A model generated the notes under the pieces. The model saw only the letters and a list, made by a program, of their open reading frames with translations, had not been told where the DNA came from and searched no databases. A stretch of 64,000 nt of DNA from Annona cherimola (taxonomy: Eukaryota; Streptophyta; Magnoliopsida; Magnoliales; Annonaceae): positions 43,634,012 through 43,698,011 of the forward strand of contig CM059971.1 in the NCBI GenBank assembly GCA_030490835.1, given 5' to 3'. The position numbers and the translations under genes were made by a program. Below are positions 46,801 to 59,494 of this stretch, in pieces (within the stretch, counting starts at the first letter, position 1; each line of letters begins with the position of its first letter).

Positions 46801-47798
46801 ACTTGGACGTCCCATATGCATGCTCATGTTGCTATCCACTATTTGATCCATCCACGCTGCTGATCACAACGATTTTTCATGAATTTTTTCCATATGAATT
46901 AATGCTCATTTATGTACCCTTGCATGCTGGCTACTTAGGTTTATATATCATATATATAAAAAAAATTGCAAAAGTCCAAATGACGTTCCATGCAAGACAC
47001 ATAAGCTATGCTCCTTTGAGCTCTTCTTTAGCTCATTAATTTCCAACAAAAATTCCAACGAATTTCCACACATATTAATGCAAAAAAATACCTGGCATTT
47101 CACCTGCAATTGACACATATTTGGGGTCATTAAAAATGCATTTAATCCATGCACTATTTGCCTTAAATGCATGGTACTTTGTGGTGCAAAAGTCAAGTGT
47201 GTGTACCTTTTTCTATTCAAGAATTTTTCCAGAATAATTTACTTAATATAATCCTTCCAAAATATTAATCTCATGATTTTATTCAACCGTTTCAAATTTC
47301 ATCTCAATTCGACTTTTCTAACTCAAGTTATAGCCACTTGAAGTTAATGGTTGAATTTTGAATATAAACAATTAATTATCACACTAATTTCATCATAATT
47401 TTCATAATCCAATAATCCCATAAGGTTAAGCCCATCATTATCTACTTGCCTTTCAAATTTCACTTCAATCCGCCTTACAGGCGTTAAGTTATGAATTTTC
47501 CAGTATTTTTCCACTTAACTTGATAATTATCCTTTAAATTCTCATAAATCAAACCATATAATTTAAGATAATTATTCATGATATATTGATAAGTTTCAAT
47601 TACCGTCAAACTACTTTAATCTCATTAACCCATATCGGCTTATGACGATTACTTGAATCACTATTTCTAATCCTTAGCCCTAATTGCAATAATTTACCAA
47701 AATCACAAAATCATCCAAAAATTCAATTAAATCACATATAAATCACATGTATATGTTCAATGCATACAATTGAGTCCTACATAGGTTGGGATTTCACA
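43834..47798 (-). mobile_element. T8: T-LTR, minus strand, longest copy
   Basis: 3965 bp, TGTGGCGCC at 43834 to TTTCACA at 47798 (minus start TGTGAAATCCC). Flanks TCTTT and TCTAT differ by one base. Minus-strand features: TATAAATAGGGG near 46455-46464, a GAAAGAAAGGAAG-type purine leader (46290-46355), CAGGTAAGCAAGC (44862-44873), GC-rich module 44475-44560, hairpin 44244-44257, acceptor-like TAG 44220-44222. The copia sequence is not continuous across it, so it is not a simple insertion. Confidence 0.82.
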
Positions 47799-49297
47799 TC
47801 TATCCATGTAAATCTTGAAAAATCATCAACAATGACAAATACATACTTTTTCCCTCCAAGAGTCAAAATGTCAAATGATCCATACAGATCCATATGTAAT
47901 AGTTCAAGTGGCCTAGTCGTTGAAATTTTTTTGGAGGAGAATGACATTTTAGGCTGCTTGGATAGTTGACATGCCTTACAGATTTTATTTTTATCATATT
48001 CGAGCTTTGGTCATCCTTCTACTAGGCTCTTTTTCCATAAGGTCTTAATATTTGACATATTTATGTGTCCAAGTCTTTTATGTCATATCCATGGATCATT
48101 ATCAATGTCTATGAGATATTTTCTATCAAGTTCATCAAGGGAAACCAAATATACATTTTCATATCTTTTGCCACTAAAAACTACGTGGTTTTCATCAAAA
48201 ACATTGCATATAGAAGATTCAAACACAACTTTATAGCCTTTATCATACAGTTGATTAATGCTCATTAAATTATGTTTGAGTCCTTCAACAAATAGTACAT
48301 CCTCTATTTTTGCCATGCAGCATATTCAAGCATAGTTTGCTGCTTCATTATCTTCATTTGACTAGCTTCTCGTTGTAAATGTCTCCTTATTTACGTACAT
48401 TTCTCTTCCTTTAGATTTTTTGAAATTTTCTGTTTTTATTTCTGTCATTCTTCTCTTGTCGTTCTTTTGTCTTACTCTATTCTGGTGCAGGACATTGAAC
48501 TTGTATATGTCCTACTCCATCACATCTGTAGCATTTGGTTATTTCCTTCTTTTTCTCATTTCTATTTCTCTCTTTGAATCCTTTGAAGTTCTTTTCTTTT
48601 CTCACAAACTTTCTGAATCTCCGATGAGTAGGGCAATCTCTTCATCATTATTTTGAGAAGACGATCTGGATTCATCTGAGTTTTGTGCAGCCCTCAAAGC
48701 AATAGCTCTCTTGCCTTTATGCTGCTCCTCATTTCTTCTTTTTATCAGCACAAGTGACTTGAGAGAACTAATAAGATCTTCCAATCTTAGCGTATTGAGG
48801 TCCTTTGCCTCCTCAATAGTTGTGATCTTTGGAGTCCATGACTAAGGTAGAGCCCTTAAGATCTTCATGACCTGTTCGGATTTAGAAATTGCTTTTTCAA
48901 GACCTTTTATTAGTAATCTTGGAAAATCTAGCAAACACTTCAGATATATTTTCAGTGTCTAACATTTTAAAACTTTCTAATTCTCCTATCAATATATTTC
49001 TTCTTGTCTCTTGGACTTGAGAAGTTCCCTCATATATTGATGTTAGTATATCCCATATTTCTTTGGCTTTGACATGAGGATACCCTATCATATTCTGCAG
49101 TTGTTAGAGCACAAAAGAGGGAGTTCATAGCTTTGGCATTGCTTTTTACGGTCCTAACTTCTTCATCGATTGGTAGAGTAACTCCGTCTTGGATAGCAAT
49201 CCAAGAGTCTATATCAGTAGCCATGATAAGTTGTTTCATTCTCAACTTCCAGTAACTGAAGTTACTTCCAACAAATAGTGGTGGCATTATAAATGAT
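47799..49297 (-). pseudogene. Copia-3 gag to integrase fragment, inverted
   Basis: Reading down from 49297: PPLFVGSNFSYWKLRMKQL, AKEIWDILTSIYEG, GELESFKMLDTENISEVF, a knuckle region (CYRCDGVGHIQVQC near 48530), then at about 48300 a jump straight to the GAG-pre-integrase part (EGLKHNLMSINQLYDKGYK), losing the protease DSG. It continues with CKACQLSKQPK, HMDLYGSFD and DDFSRFTWI, and stops at T8 (47798). The right end abuts an Athila LTR; the copia LTR and PBS are missing. Confidence 0.82.
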
Positions 49298-50869
49298 TGA
49301 CGAGCTGCGTATATGTCTATTAAAATGCTCATTTTAACACAAGTATACGTGCTGACCAAGTAATAAAGAGTGAGTAGAGTATCGTTCCCACGAGGATTGT
49401 GTTAAACGGATTAGCACCTTAAATCTTAATTGTCTAAGTGAATTGGTAAAATGAAGGAGCAGTTGTATCAACAAACTGAATTAAACTAAACTATGAAAAC
49501 AGTAAATGACCAAGGTAGGGTGGATATTGCTGAGATTTCCTTGAGATGATTAAGATAGGTGGGAATATGAAGTCATTGAATCATAGTTATGTCATTTGGT
49601 CCTAATTAAGTTAGTTGTGCAGAGATACTAATCTAGGTTTATTCATATTCATATATGTCTTCCAACACATACAAACCTAACCAAGTTTTAGTTATGTGCT
49701 ATGTTCCCATGCATACAAGTAAAACAAGGTTGATAACTATATAACCTAATCATGATTACATAGGGTTAATAGGTATATTCCTATCCATATTAACATCTGA
49801 CACTACATGAGTTAGAATACATGTGCCTTGTATATGGATCTTACTCAAATTTCACTTTTCCAAGGATGAATATGAATATTAGATCAATCCACAAGGTTAC
49901 CAAGCTTGTAAACGCATTAAGCATGATATATAAGGGTAATCTCAAGTAACACAAGTCGCAGCACAACAGTATTATCAATTCAAGCATAAGAAAACTAAAT
50001 ATCATAAGCTATGAGTTCAAATCCTACATATCTCCTACCATAAGAAGGTTTAGCCCATTAACATGACTTCAATTCCCATTAAAATCAAGTTACAATCATC
50101 TCCAAGAACACAGAGGAAAGGAAAGAGAATGAGAAAGAGAAGAACTAAATCCCGGAAGCTTTCACCAGCGAGATCGGATCTCCTCTTTCGTTTGTGATGG
50201 AGAACGGATCTTTTTCCTTCTCTATGCGGCTGCTCTAGCAACTCTCTCCACGCCTCTCCTCTCTATATCCTCTGGAACTCTAGGTTTCTATTTAAACATA
50301 ACAGCCTGCGCAGCAAAACCCACGCGTACGGATGCGTATTGACACCTAGGCGCCAACTCTCTGGAGCTGCGTAACTTAGAAACTCTCTGGGATGGCTCTG
50401 CATGTTAGTGAAGTGGCGCCTAGGCGTCGATGGTCAGTGACTGGGCGCTAACTCTTTGTAAGCTTTGTGACTTGAAAACTTCTCGGAATGCACTGTATGC
50501 TAGTGAAGTGGCGTTTGGGCGCCAACTCTCTGGAGGCATTTCCTGTGTGAGTGCTGGAACTTTTGGCTAGGCATGTAGGGTGGCGCTTGAGCGCCAGCCT
50601 ACCTGCTTCTTCACTTGGCTCTGTTCATTCTTTGACTCGCTCGCATGCCTGTAAATCTTCGTCCTTCCTGTAAAAATGAATGAAACTAAATAACTGAACT
50701 AAAAATGCATAATTTATACTAAAAATGTATGAAAACCATATAATGCTCCTAAAATACAAAGCAAGTGAAAATTTAGCTAAATGGATGCAAACTAAACCTA
50801 ATCTTTTGGACTAACACACAAAAATAGACTGAAATAGGCCATGATAACTCGTATTTTTACGAGTTATCA
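49298..50869 (-). mobile_element. Athila-2 3' LTR, minus strand
   Basis: 1572 bp; minus strand TGATAACTCG (50869) to GCAGCTCGTCA (49298). It matches 16519-18060 and 61753-63263. It has GGCGCC-type palindromic words at 50345, 50415, 50510 and 50580 and a TTTAAATAG TATA-like site near 50293. The 3' end lies directly against copia-3 gag. Confidence 0.85.
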
Positions 50870-52009
50870 CACCCCCAAACTTAAATGTTGCTAGTCCTCA
50901 AGCAACACATGCAAACACAATGAATGAATGAATGAATTTGGACTTTGTAAACTCAACCTGCTTCCCATTATCTTCTATCAATCCATTTCTCTATTCAACA
51001 AGATCAAGAATAATGTAAACTTGAAAAATCATCCATTTCTCAAAACAGGACATGCATTTTCATTTATCATTCATAAACCAAGCTACATGTAGATGATCGT
51101 ATTTCTAGTTCAAAGTAATAATTCAACATGCTAATCTTTCTCTTGATCAAAAGAAACTGGTTAGAAAATCAATCCAAACAGGTGAACCAAGGTTTAAGCC
51201 AAAGTAACTAGTCAAAGAACATGATAATCATTCACTACATTCAATTTTGTCCAACTGCACATTCTTTCCCCCCCCAAACTTATTGCAAAACTCTCCTCCC
51301 CATATTTTAGGATATCTGGAGATCTATTTTTTTTGGCTCCCCTCACCATATTTCAGGGTATCTGGGGAAAGTTTTCTTTTTAAAGCGTTCTTACTGTGAT
51401 TTTTCTTTACTTTTTATACGCGAACCTTGACATTTGTTGATGCCAAGTCTCGGTTACTTAGCTTAGGTCAATCACTCCCTTTTACTGTTCTGATAACTTG
51501 GTAGAGATACTGAACATGCAAGAAATTTTTTGTGAAGTATTACCATTTTCGAGACCATTAATTCCCCTAAAGCACGTGGTTCACATTTGTTTAACTCAAT
51601 TCTTATCATTTCAGTTGAAAAAATTAGCATAGAATTGAATTATAACAATGTACTATGAGATTCTCATGATTCATTCACATGTTACTTGCTACTTGCTTTT
51701 ACACATAGTCCTTAATCTGAATTGCCAATTTTTCATGAATTCAATTCCAAGTCAAAGTTTTTCTTGACCTTGCACATATTTCATCAAAATGGATTGAAAC
51801 AAGAAAATTTTCACAAGAAAATTTTGACATGATATGTAATCTAAACAAAACATGTAAAACAAACCTACGACCAAAAATTATACACTCTCCCAAACTTGAG
51901 AGATGCATTGTCCTCAATGCATGCAACTACATGAAACCTACATGATCATAGACTGAGAAATAAATACAAAAGAAATATAAAATGGAAAGGACAGGTACTC
52001 CCCTAGGCA
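50870..52009 (-). other. Athila-2 3' untranslated region and polypurine tracts
   Basis: On the minus strand AAGTTTGGGGGTG abuts the LTR (50870-50883). Further AAGTTTGGGGG-like runs lie at 51271-51285 and 51887-51897, with the TGAAATATGGTGAGG pair at 51292-51355 and GCATTGAGGACAATGCA at 51904-51920. No gene. Confidence 0.75.
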
Positions 52010-52235
52010 TTTGATGCGGAGGAGTCATCGTCGTCGTCGCGCTCACTTTCTTCACTAGGCTGATGTGAAAATTGACCAAAATAGGATTGGAACTTAGGAG
52101 GTGTCGATGGGATTGGTGGTAAAGCCTTCATATCAATCTGTCGGTCCTCTATGAGTCTTTGAAAGTGCGCCTCCATAGCCCAATTAGATAGCTATAGAAA
52201 CCGAGCTTGGGCATGATTTTCATGTTGACGAGCTC
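52010..52235 (-). pseudogene. Athila-2 3' ORF, C-terminal remnant only
   Basis: The minus strand reads QARF-stop-LSNWAMEAHFQRLIEDRQIDMKALPPIPSTPP, a match to the C-terminal end of the ORFs at 14217-15270 and 59495-60523, followed by an acidic Glu/Asp/Ser tail encoded by a GAC/GAT run. Everything upstream of about 52235 is missing, so roughly 80 percent of the ORF was deleted. Confidence 0.75.
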
Positions 52236-52913
52236 AAAAAATGCTTTCCGTTGATATGTGGTAGCTCCCGTAACTGCTCTGGGATCAAAAGTTATGGCTA
52301 GTTGAACTTGGCATCCTGAAAACTCGTGTTTTGCTATTTTTTTATGTTGGCAGGGGGTGGCGCCGGGGCACCAAAAATTGAGGCCTAGGCACCGACTTGC
52401 CGTCTCAAAAGTTGCAACATATTATTTCCTTGAAAAATATGGCGCCGGAGCGCCACTTCTCTGATCCCAACTTGCTGCAACATGTTCTTTTCCAAAAACT
52501 TAGTGCCGGGCACCAAAAATTGAGGCTGAAATCTCACTCCAACTGCATTGTCTTGTCTTGAATGATGAATATAAACTTGAAACTCCTTGCTTCCATCATT
52601 TATCGACTTTCAAAGTGGATTGAAAATCCATATTTGAGCATGATAATCCTGTCCTTCCTTGTCTTGAGAGATGACTACTTTATTCTTGAATCAAAAATCC
52701 AAAAGTGTAATGGGTTGTTTCCCATTCAGTGCTAAATTTATCGTCTTCAGCCTGACGTTCCACTATGTTTAGCCAATTCCCGTTCTATCGAACTTCCTTC
52801 CATGCAGATTGTGCATTGGAAGTTCAGCTCTCTTCTTAGCCTCTTCAAATGGATAGCCGCTTTTCTTGAATTTCATAGGGACTATAAAAGAGGTTTTCAG
52901 GGTCTTGAACAAA
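52236..52913 (-). other. Athila-2 spacer between gag end and 3' ORF remnant
   Basis: Minus strand: a short gag-like tail, then the TTTAGCACTGAATGGGAAACAACCC block (about 52706-52740, the equivalent of 13382-13403), then GGCGCC/CTAGGC words (52355-52510). There is no integrase tail between gag and this block, unlike 13037-13348. Confidence 0.65.
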
Positions 52914-53429
52914 TTATGGCTTGAAGATGTTGCTTTCCAAGGCTTTGCATTGATCGATTAAGTCTTGTTGCATCTGAATTTCAGGAAGACAAATTAGAGG
53001 AGTGTTGATATGATAAATTCCAACTTTCTCCACTATACCAACCTCTATTTCTTTTTCCACTTCCTGGCTTTCCATTAGCTTGGCGACTTGTTCAAGAACA
53101 TGCTGAGGTACAGTTTGTTCCATCACATCTATTGATATATCTACAATAGTACTCGAAGTGACTTCACAGCCCTGTTCCAACTCATCTTCTGCTGAAATTT
53201 CTTCTATATGACCAAAAGACTCTTCTTGATGCCGGCATTGGAGTGCAGTAGCCAATTGCTCCACCTGTTTCTGCATGTTCTCATTAAATTGCATCTGGCT
53301 CTTCATGAATTGCATGAACATGTCCTCCAAAGATAACTTGCTTTCAAGTAGTGATGGCTCCTCAAACTCCTGTGTTTGACAATCGAAAGACATCCTATTC
53401 CTCGCTTGCAAATCTCCATGGTAGCTCTG
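52914..53429 (-). pseudogene. Athila-2 gag C-terminal fragment
   Basis: An open minus-strand frame of about 170 codons: EPSLLESKLSLEDMFMQFMKSQMQFNENMQKQVEQLATALQ (helical, coiled-coil-like), an acidic middle, and a C-terminal KALESNIFKP-stop. The QF-M-S-Q...QLA heptad-like segment is typical of the region after the zinc knuckle in Athila gag. The upstream part is cut by T9 at 53430. The frame is clean, so this copy is relatively young. Confidence 0.7.
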
Positions 53430-54609
53430 TGTGGCGCCCTGAACCGAGGTGCCTAGAAGCCTTACTCCGGGAACATTTTTTATTGGTAAACGTGACTCAG
53501 GATTATTGCCCTGATCACACAACAAGATTTATATATATATATGTATCATCAACACATGGAAAATTTTCATCATTCAACCAACATGAAATATATTTCACAT
53601 ATCATAGTGATAATCACAACTTGTTCATTAAACATCATCATTGAAAAGATATACTTTTTCATTTCAAAATTTCATCATTGTCTTTACATAAAATTTACAT
53701 ATACATCCTTTATATTAAAATCTACATATATTTTGCATGCTACCTTCGTCATCATTTCCTGTTTGTTGTTGAAAAAGCATGGGTGATGAATAATATTCAG
53801 TAAGCAAACTATACATAATTTTTCAATCATTTTCATGCATTTCATAAAACGCAAATGCAATGCATTCATAGCATTCATGACATTTCTTTAGATGCGACGC
53901 TAGCTAGGCGCCCATCCCATACATGCTCCCATTTCGGGGAGGTCGCCGCCGGCCTGGGCCTATATAAGCGACTTGGCAATAGTGAGGGGGGCATCCGATC
54001 TGCTTACTGCCTCAACTAAGGCCTATTTCTCGTGCACATGCTCATTTACATACACATGCCGGCATGATATTTGCAAATCATAAAAAATTTCATAAAAAAC
54101 ATTTAGTAAACAATTTAACAAAATGAACTTCAGTTCATGTAAAACAGTTATCGGTATGGCCAACCTTAAATAAATTTCATAAATCAATTTACAAACAATT
54201 TCAAGCATTTTAGAAATAATTTACAAAGGTATAACTTGCTTACTGAGTATTATTACTCACTCATGCTTTTTCAACAACAGACAGAAAATGATGACGAAGG
54301 CAGCATGCAAAATATATGTAGATTTTGATATAAAGGATGTATATGTAAATTTTATGTAAAGACAATGATGAAATTTTGAAACGGAAAAGTATATCTTTTC
54401 AATGATGATGTTTTATGAATAGGTTGTGATTATCACTATGAAATGTGAAATATATTTCATGTTGGATGAATGATGAAAATTTTTCATGTGTTGATGATAC
54501 ATATAAAAAAAAAATCCTACCATGTGATTAGGGTAACAATCCTGAGTCACTACTAATCAAAAACGATCCCAGAGTAAGGCTTCTAGGCACCTCGGTTCGA
54601 GGCGCCACA
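53430..54609. mobile_element. T9: T-LTR in hairpin (inverted) configuration
   Basis: Both outer ends are T-LTR 3' termini: TGTGGCGCC at 53430 and GGCGCCACA at 54609. Arms 53430-53814 and 54229-54609 are inverted copies with scattered differences; the 414-bp spacer continues the minus-strand LTR of the left arm, including GC-rich module 53925-54005. The right arm carries the hairpin TGAGTA-TTAT-TACTCA (54243-54258) and an acceptor-like CAG (54278-54280). Only about 0.8 kb of LTR is represented; the TATA part is missing. Confidence 0.85.
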
Positions 54610-54850
54610 GAAGTTGGTATCAGAGCATAGATTGGTAAATAGGCAAAAAAGGAAAGAAATGATCAAGCTAGAACACATGAAATCATGATTATGATTGATT
54701 TATTTATCATTGATGATCTATACGTAAATGGCAGATAGAGGAAAATCTCCACTAAGTGAAAGGGAACAGGTATATAAGGCTAAGTCAGCCTAGAAGGGGT
54801 CACAATTGATAAAAACTGAACATTTTCGAACCCAAATGCCCCTCTATCAT
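54610..54850 (+). mobile_element. PBS and short internal stretch of the T9 element
   Basis: TGGTATCAGAGC at 54615-54626 follows the LTR by 5 nt, then ATAGATTGGTAAATAGGC as in the T6 element. After about 220 bp the sequence becomes Athila spacer DNA. No PPT or second LTR is visible, so the element is truncated. Confidence 0.7.
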
Positions 54851-55681
54851 CTGCCGGAAGTTAAAATATGGCATGACTCAATGCATAAATGGGCTAAGAT
54901 TAGAACTGAACCTCCAAGTTGCAGTCGGAATGGCTGGGAGTTCAAGATGGTGAATTGAAAGCAGATTGAACAGCGGGAATGTCGAGCTGAGGACGTTAAG
55001 CTTAGCGCTGAATGGGAGGCAACCCGTTTCTTAGTTTCAATTTGATTTGCCATTTTGTTTTTGTTTTTGGTTTTTATTTTTATTTTCAGAAAAATAATTT
55101 TGAGCATAATTTCATAAAGATCAAGCCTGGAAGCAGCCTGGAAAAATTGCGAAAAAAAATTAATGAAAAAAAATCAACGCCTAGGCGCCGCATGGGGGCG
55201 CCCCAGCACCATGAGGAACACCCCGAAGAACACGGGCGCCCCAGCACCGGGTCGTGTATAGCGCGACCTGGACGCCTTATAAAGCATGGGGTTAGGGTTC
55301 TAAACCCTAAACCCCACTCCCCGATGCCAAAACTCCCCATTTCTCATTCCCAAACATTCCCACCTAGATTTCAAGCCATTGCAACTCAAATCCAACTGCA
55401 TTTCATCAAGGATTCATCCTCCCATTCCATCCATTCCAACCATTCCATTTTCATTCTTTTTCCCCTTTGCTTAGATCCACTCAAATCCATTCAAAACTCC
55501 AGTTTTTCATCACCAAATCCTAAGCCTAACACCTACATTGAGGTTCCACTCACTTTCCCCTTCATTTGGGCTCCATTTTGAGCCCCATTATCTTCCTTTT
55601 TCCGTCTGGCGTCGGAAATCGATTGACAGCAGATCGGCACCTAGGCGCCAATACCCCTGTGCTCCGACGCTAGTGCAGAAG
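54851..55681 (+). other. Athila-3 gag tail and spacer, first part
   Basis: Resembles Athila-2 (minus 52900-52500): a short AGAACTGAACCTCCAAG segment, then AGCGCTGAATGGGAGGCAACCC (55001-55022), then a T-rich tract ending TTTTATTTTCAG (55079-55090), GGCGCC words (55180-55260) and a CT-rich leader. No integrase tail precedes it. Solo LTR T10 splits the spacer at 55682. Confidence 0.65.
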
Positions 55682-58600
55682 TGTGGCGCCCCGAACCGAG
55701 GCGTCACATTTGTCCTTACTCCAAGATCTTGTCGATTGGTAAGTGTGAATCAGGATTGTTGCCCTGATCACGCGGCGGGTACTTAATTCGATCTCATCAA
55801 AAAAAAAATTTCTTTTTCTTTCATCACATAAAGACACATACTTATCATCAAATCTCAATTATCATTGATAACATTCATACTTGTTTTTGTACAATACAGG
55901 TTATTTTAACCTGAACATTTTATACATACATAATTTGAAAACTCCTTATCATATATTCATGTCATACCATATATGGATCAGCATATCATAAAATTTTCTT
56001 CATACCTTCTTTTTCCTTTTCTTCTTGGCCTGTGCTGTACCTGTCTATGGTTTGAAAAGCAAAACGTGAGTCGAAACTCAGTAAGCAAGCATTTTTCATT
56101 TAAATGCATTTCTCCTGTTCAATAGTAGACACTTATCAAGTGATCTACTATCAACCAGTGGAAACCTTTTCATAAAATCTTTCATAAAACATATGCTTGC
56201 AAACTTAACATATAGACCTCTTTTTCATAATCATAAAAACGTTTTCATAAAACTTCCTTTTTCCAAGGACATTCTCATGTCCTTAAAACATTTTCCATAA
56301 AATCTTTTCAAAACAAGCATATGCAACATACATGATGTTTCTGTCCGTCTGGCAGGTGACACTTACCAAGTGATCACTCTTTCCTACTTAGGAGAGAAAC
56401 CATTTCATTTGATAACTCGCGAGCTAAGCAGTTATCCGTGTTCATCTCCCATTTCAGGGAGGGCGCCGCCGGCATTTCGCCTTTTGAAGCGACTTGGCCT
56501 ATGTAGAGGGGGCCCATCTTGCAACCGCGCCCGGTCTGCATATCCTCTACAATAAACCTAGTACATAGCTCATGTGCACATTCTTCATGTTCATATGCTA
56601 GCATGCTTTTTATAAAACCCCACAGACCTTAATCTGTGTATTTTTCCTTTTCAAAATCTGATGCTAGCATAACCTTTCAAAATAGTACAGACCTCGGCCT
56701 GTATTTCTATCTCTAACTTGATAACTCGGCATAGCTCAAGTTAACAAGTTAATAAAAATATTTTGTAAGGATGACCAACCTTAAATAATTTTAAAAACAT
56801 TTAAATGACACATTCTTAAAACATTTCAAATATTTGAGAAATAGTAAATTTGAAACATTGCTAAACAAATGTTTATAAATCATTTTTGATCGGTAAAACA
56901 ATTTTGAAAAACATTTTAATATTTGGAAATCAAAGACTTTGGAAACATTTTTCTTCTCGTTTCTAGATTTTTCATGAACAAAGGATATACTAATGCATAA
57001 TTCATTTTCTATATATATATATCATATTCTTTGTCCACATAACACTTAAGTTTCTTCTATACGAAGATATGCTTGTATGATCCTTTGGTCATTTAAAAGA
57101 AATCTTCATTTAAATCGGTTATTGGTTGGCCTTCCTTAAATCCGTTTCAAAACATTTTAATAAATCATTTTAAATTCATTCGATAAAACAAAATATTATT
57201 TTGAAAATCAAAACTTTACCTTTTCCATTATAATGCAACCATTTTAATCTTTCTCTTCATTTATAAGGATTTGCTTATGATAAAGCAATTCCCACATACT
57301 TCAACATTTCTTCTTACTTCCATATGAATTTGCTTATAATAAAGCAAATTTAACATATTCCATAGTTGCACTATATAAAAATCATTTTCAAAAGTTTGCT
57401 TGCTTACCTTTGTTTTGCTTTAAATCTGACTCCTTTATCCTTTTCTTTCCTTTTCCTATACAAGTGAAAAGGATATACATATCTTATCATACATGAGTCA
57501 TATTCATTTATAACCTTATTTTTCTTTATAATTTCTTATAAAGGTTAACCCTAAAAATACTTGACCATTATTTCCTTTCCTAATTCCATCCATATATCCT
57601 CATAAAATAAAAATAATTCTAAAATTTTCTCCAAAATCACGCTGTTCACTGTAGTAAATTACTGTAGCAGATCACTGTAGCATATTACTGTAGCATATTA
57701 GTGTAGCAGATCACTGTTCATCCGTGGTTACTGTTCATGGGTTTCAAAAATTGATATTTTTTCCGAAAATAAAAAATATCATAACATACCTTATGCCTAG
57801 TATATCATTGGACATTTCATACATTTTGAATTTATCATCATTTACTAGGCCAAAAAAATCATTTTCTCCATATACTCAAAATCAACATAAATTCACTTAA
57901 GCATAATCCTTAATTCCAAAAATTATGAAATTGATATATCATCATCCCAACATCATATTCATTCATCTCAAATCATCATTTATCAATTTTGGAGAATTAT
58001 TTACACATATCATGTGTTATTTTCCCAAAAGCTCTATCTTCGCCCCAAATTTTTGATGTTTTGGCATAATTCCAATTAAGCATTATATCTATACTTATTT
58101 TATCATGCTTAGGCATTATCTAAGAATATTTTTACCATAGTTAACATCCAAAAGAAATTTGGGTAGAAATCACTTACCCGAAGTAGAGATACGCCTCTTT
58201 TTCTCACACTTTCTCTCTCTAACTTCTTCTTCTTCTTCCTTGGACGTGTGGGAGGATTTTGGGAGCTTGGAATGGCTCAAGTGGAGCTAGAATATGATGC
58301 CTTGGATGTCCACCCTGCTGCCCTATTTATAGGGTTGCATTTTTCAACAATTTGGAATTTACCGCCTAGCTTTGAGGTATTTAATTATAAATTGGTATTT
58401 CTTTTTAATTTTGAAAATGCATGGAGCTTTGCGCAGCCACCCTAGGCCTGCTCCAGCCACCCTATGGCAGCCCTATTTTTCCTAGAATTTTAATTTATTA
58501 AAATTAATTATTTTTAAGCAAATTAATCTCAACCCTTGATTAATGATATGATCAATTTGTGACCAGTGGATATTTTTCCCCATTTTCCACACCCCCTGCA

Positions 58601-59179
58601 CGTCCCTGCCATGTTTCTGCATTTGCATTTAATTTTTTTATTTTTTTATTATTTATTTATTAAAAAGTCAAAAGTATATTTAATAAAAAGTTAAGTTACT
58701 TTTTCAACATCTATTTGCCACTCCATCTTGGACATTAATTTGTGAGTTTCATCACATCTTATCCCATTCATCATGTCCATCATGAATTTTTAACCATCCA
58801 TAAAAAATTTCATCTAATTCCGATACCCGAATTGCAATTTATGAATTTTTTTCTAATTTTCCACAAAAATCCAAATTTGGATTAGAATATCCAAAAGTAT
58901 TACTATTTTGTCATGTAGTGATTAATTCTCCTTTTTGACTTTTTGTGATTAGGTTAATCAAGTGATTAACTCTTAATCACATGTCTTAATCCATAATTAC
59001 TTTGCACGTACACTATTCACGTACGCTATTCACGTGTACTATTCACGTGCATCACATTCTTAATTGCATTATTCTAACCTCTAATACACATTTTTCATAA
59101 ATTTTTATTTATTATAAAAATCAGTACGGGTTTACAATCCTAGGTTTACATATACTATTCTAGGATTGCGGGTTTCACA
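55682..59179 (-). mobile_element. T10: solo T-LTR in Athila-3 spacer
   Basis: 3498 bp with exact AGAAG duplications at 55677-55681 and 59180-59184. Minus-strand order: CACGTGAATAGT motifs (58995-59055), TATAAATAGGG (58321-58333), donor-like GGTAAGTG near 58172-58180, an ACTGTAGC/ACTGTTCA array (57645-57740), AAGGTAAGCAAGC (57400-57410), GC-rich module 56450-56535, hairpin TGAGT-CGAA-ACTCA (56067-56080) and acceptor-like TAG (56045-56047). Confidence 0.92.
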
Positions 59180-59184
59180 AGAAG

Positions 59185-59494
59185 CAAGACAGTTTCAGAA
59201 TTTCAGACGGAAAGCTTTGTGGGTAAAAATCTCTCTATTGTTGATACATTCCAAGTGCTTTGAAGTGATTTGATAACTATTTGAGTGGAATATTGGATTG
59301 GTAAATTTTTATGGATTGATTTGCTTGGGATTGGTTTGGTGCACATTTGGTATTGGTGGTTGGTTGGTGGAGGTTGAACGGTGATTGCTTTTGGCGCATT
59401 TTTGGAGCTTGGCTTATTGTGTATTGGACTTTGGATTGCCTGGTCGTGCTGGATTTTTGTTTATAAGGACCGATTGGGACTGCTTGTGTGCGAC
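59185..59494 (+). other. Athila-3 spacer, second part (leader of the 3' ORF)
   Basis: It continues the spacer after T10 and corresponds to 13970-14216. T/G-rich leader, no gene of its own. An open frame extends upstream of the ATG, but the conserved start is the MASSSS methionine. Confidence 0.65.

Noticed and set aside
53351..53644. Plus-strand frame of 97 codons across the Athila-2/T9 junction
   Set aside because: It spans two unrelated element fragments and is antisense to the Athila-2 gag fragment.
55012..55581. Plus-strand frame of 189 codons in the Athila-3 spacer
   Set aside because: It covers the T-rich tract and CT-rich leader; the matching spacer at 13349-14216 has no equivalent frame, so it is chance.
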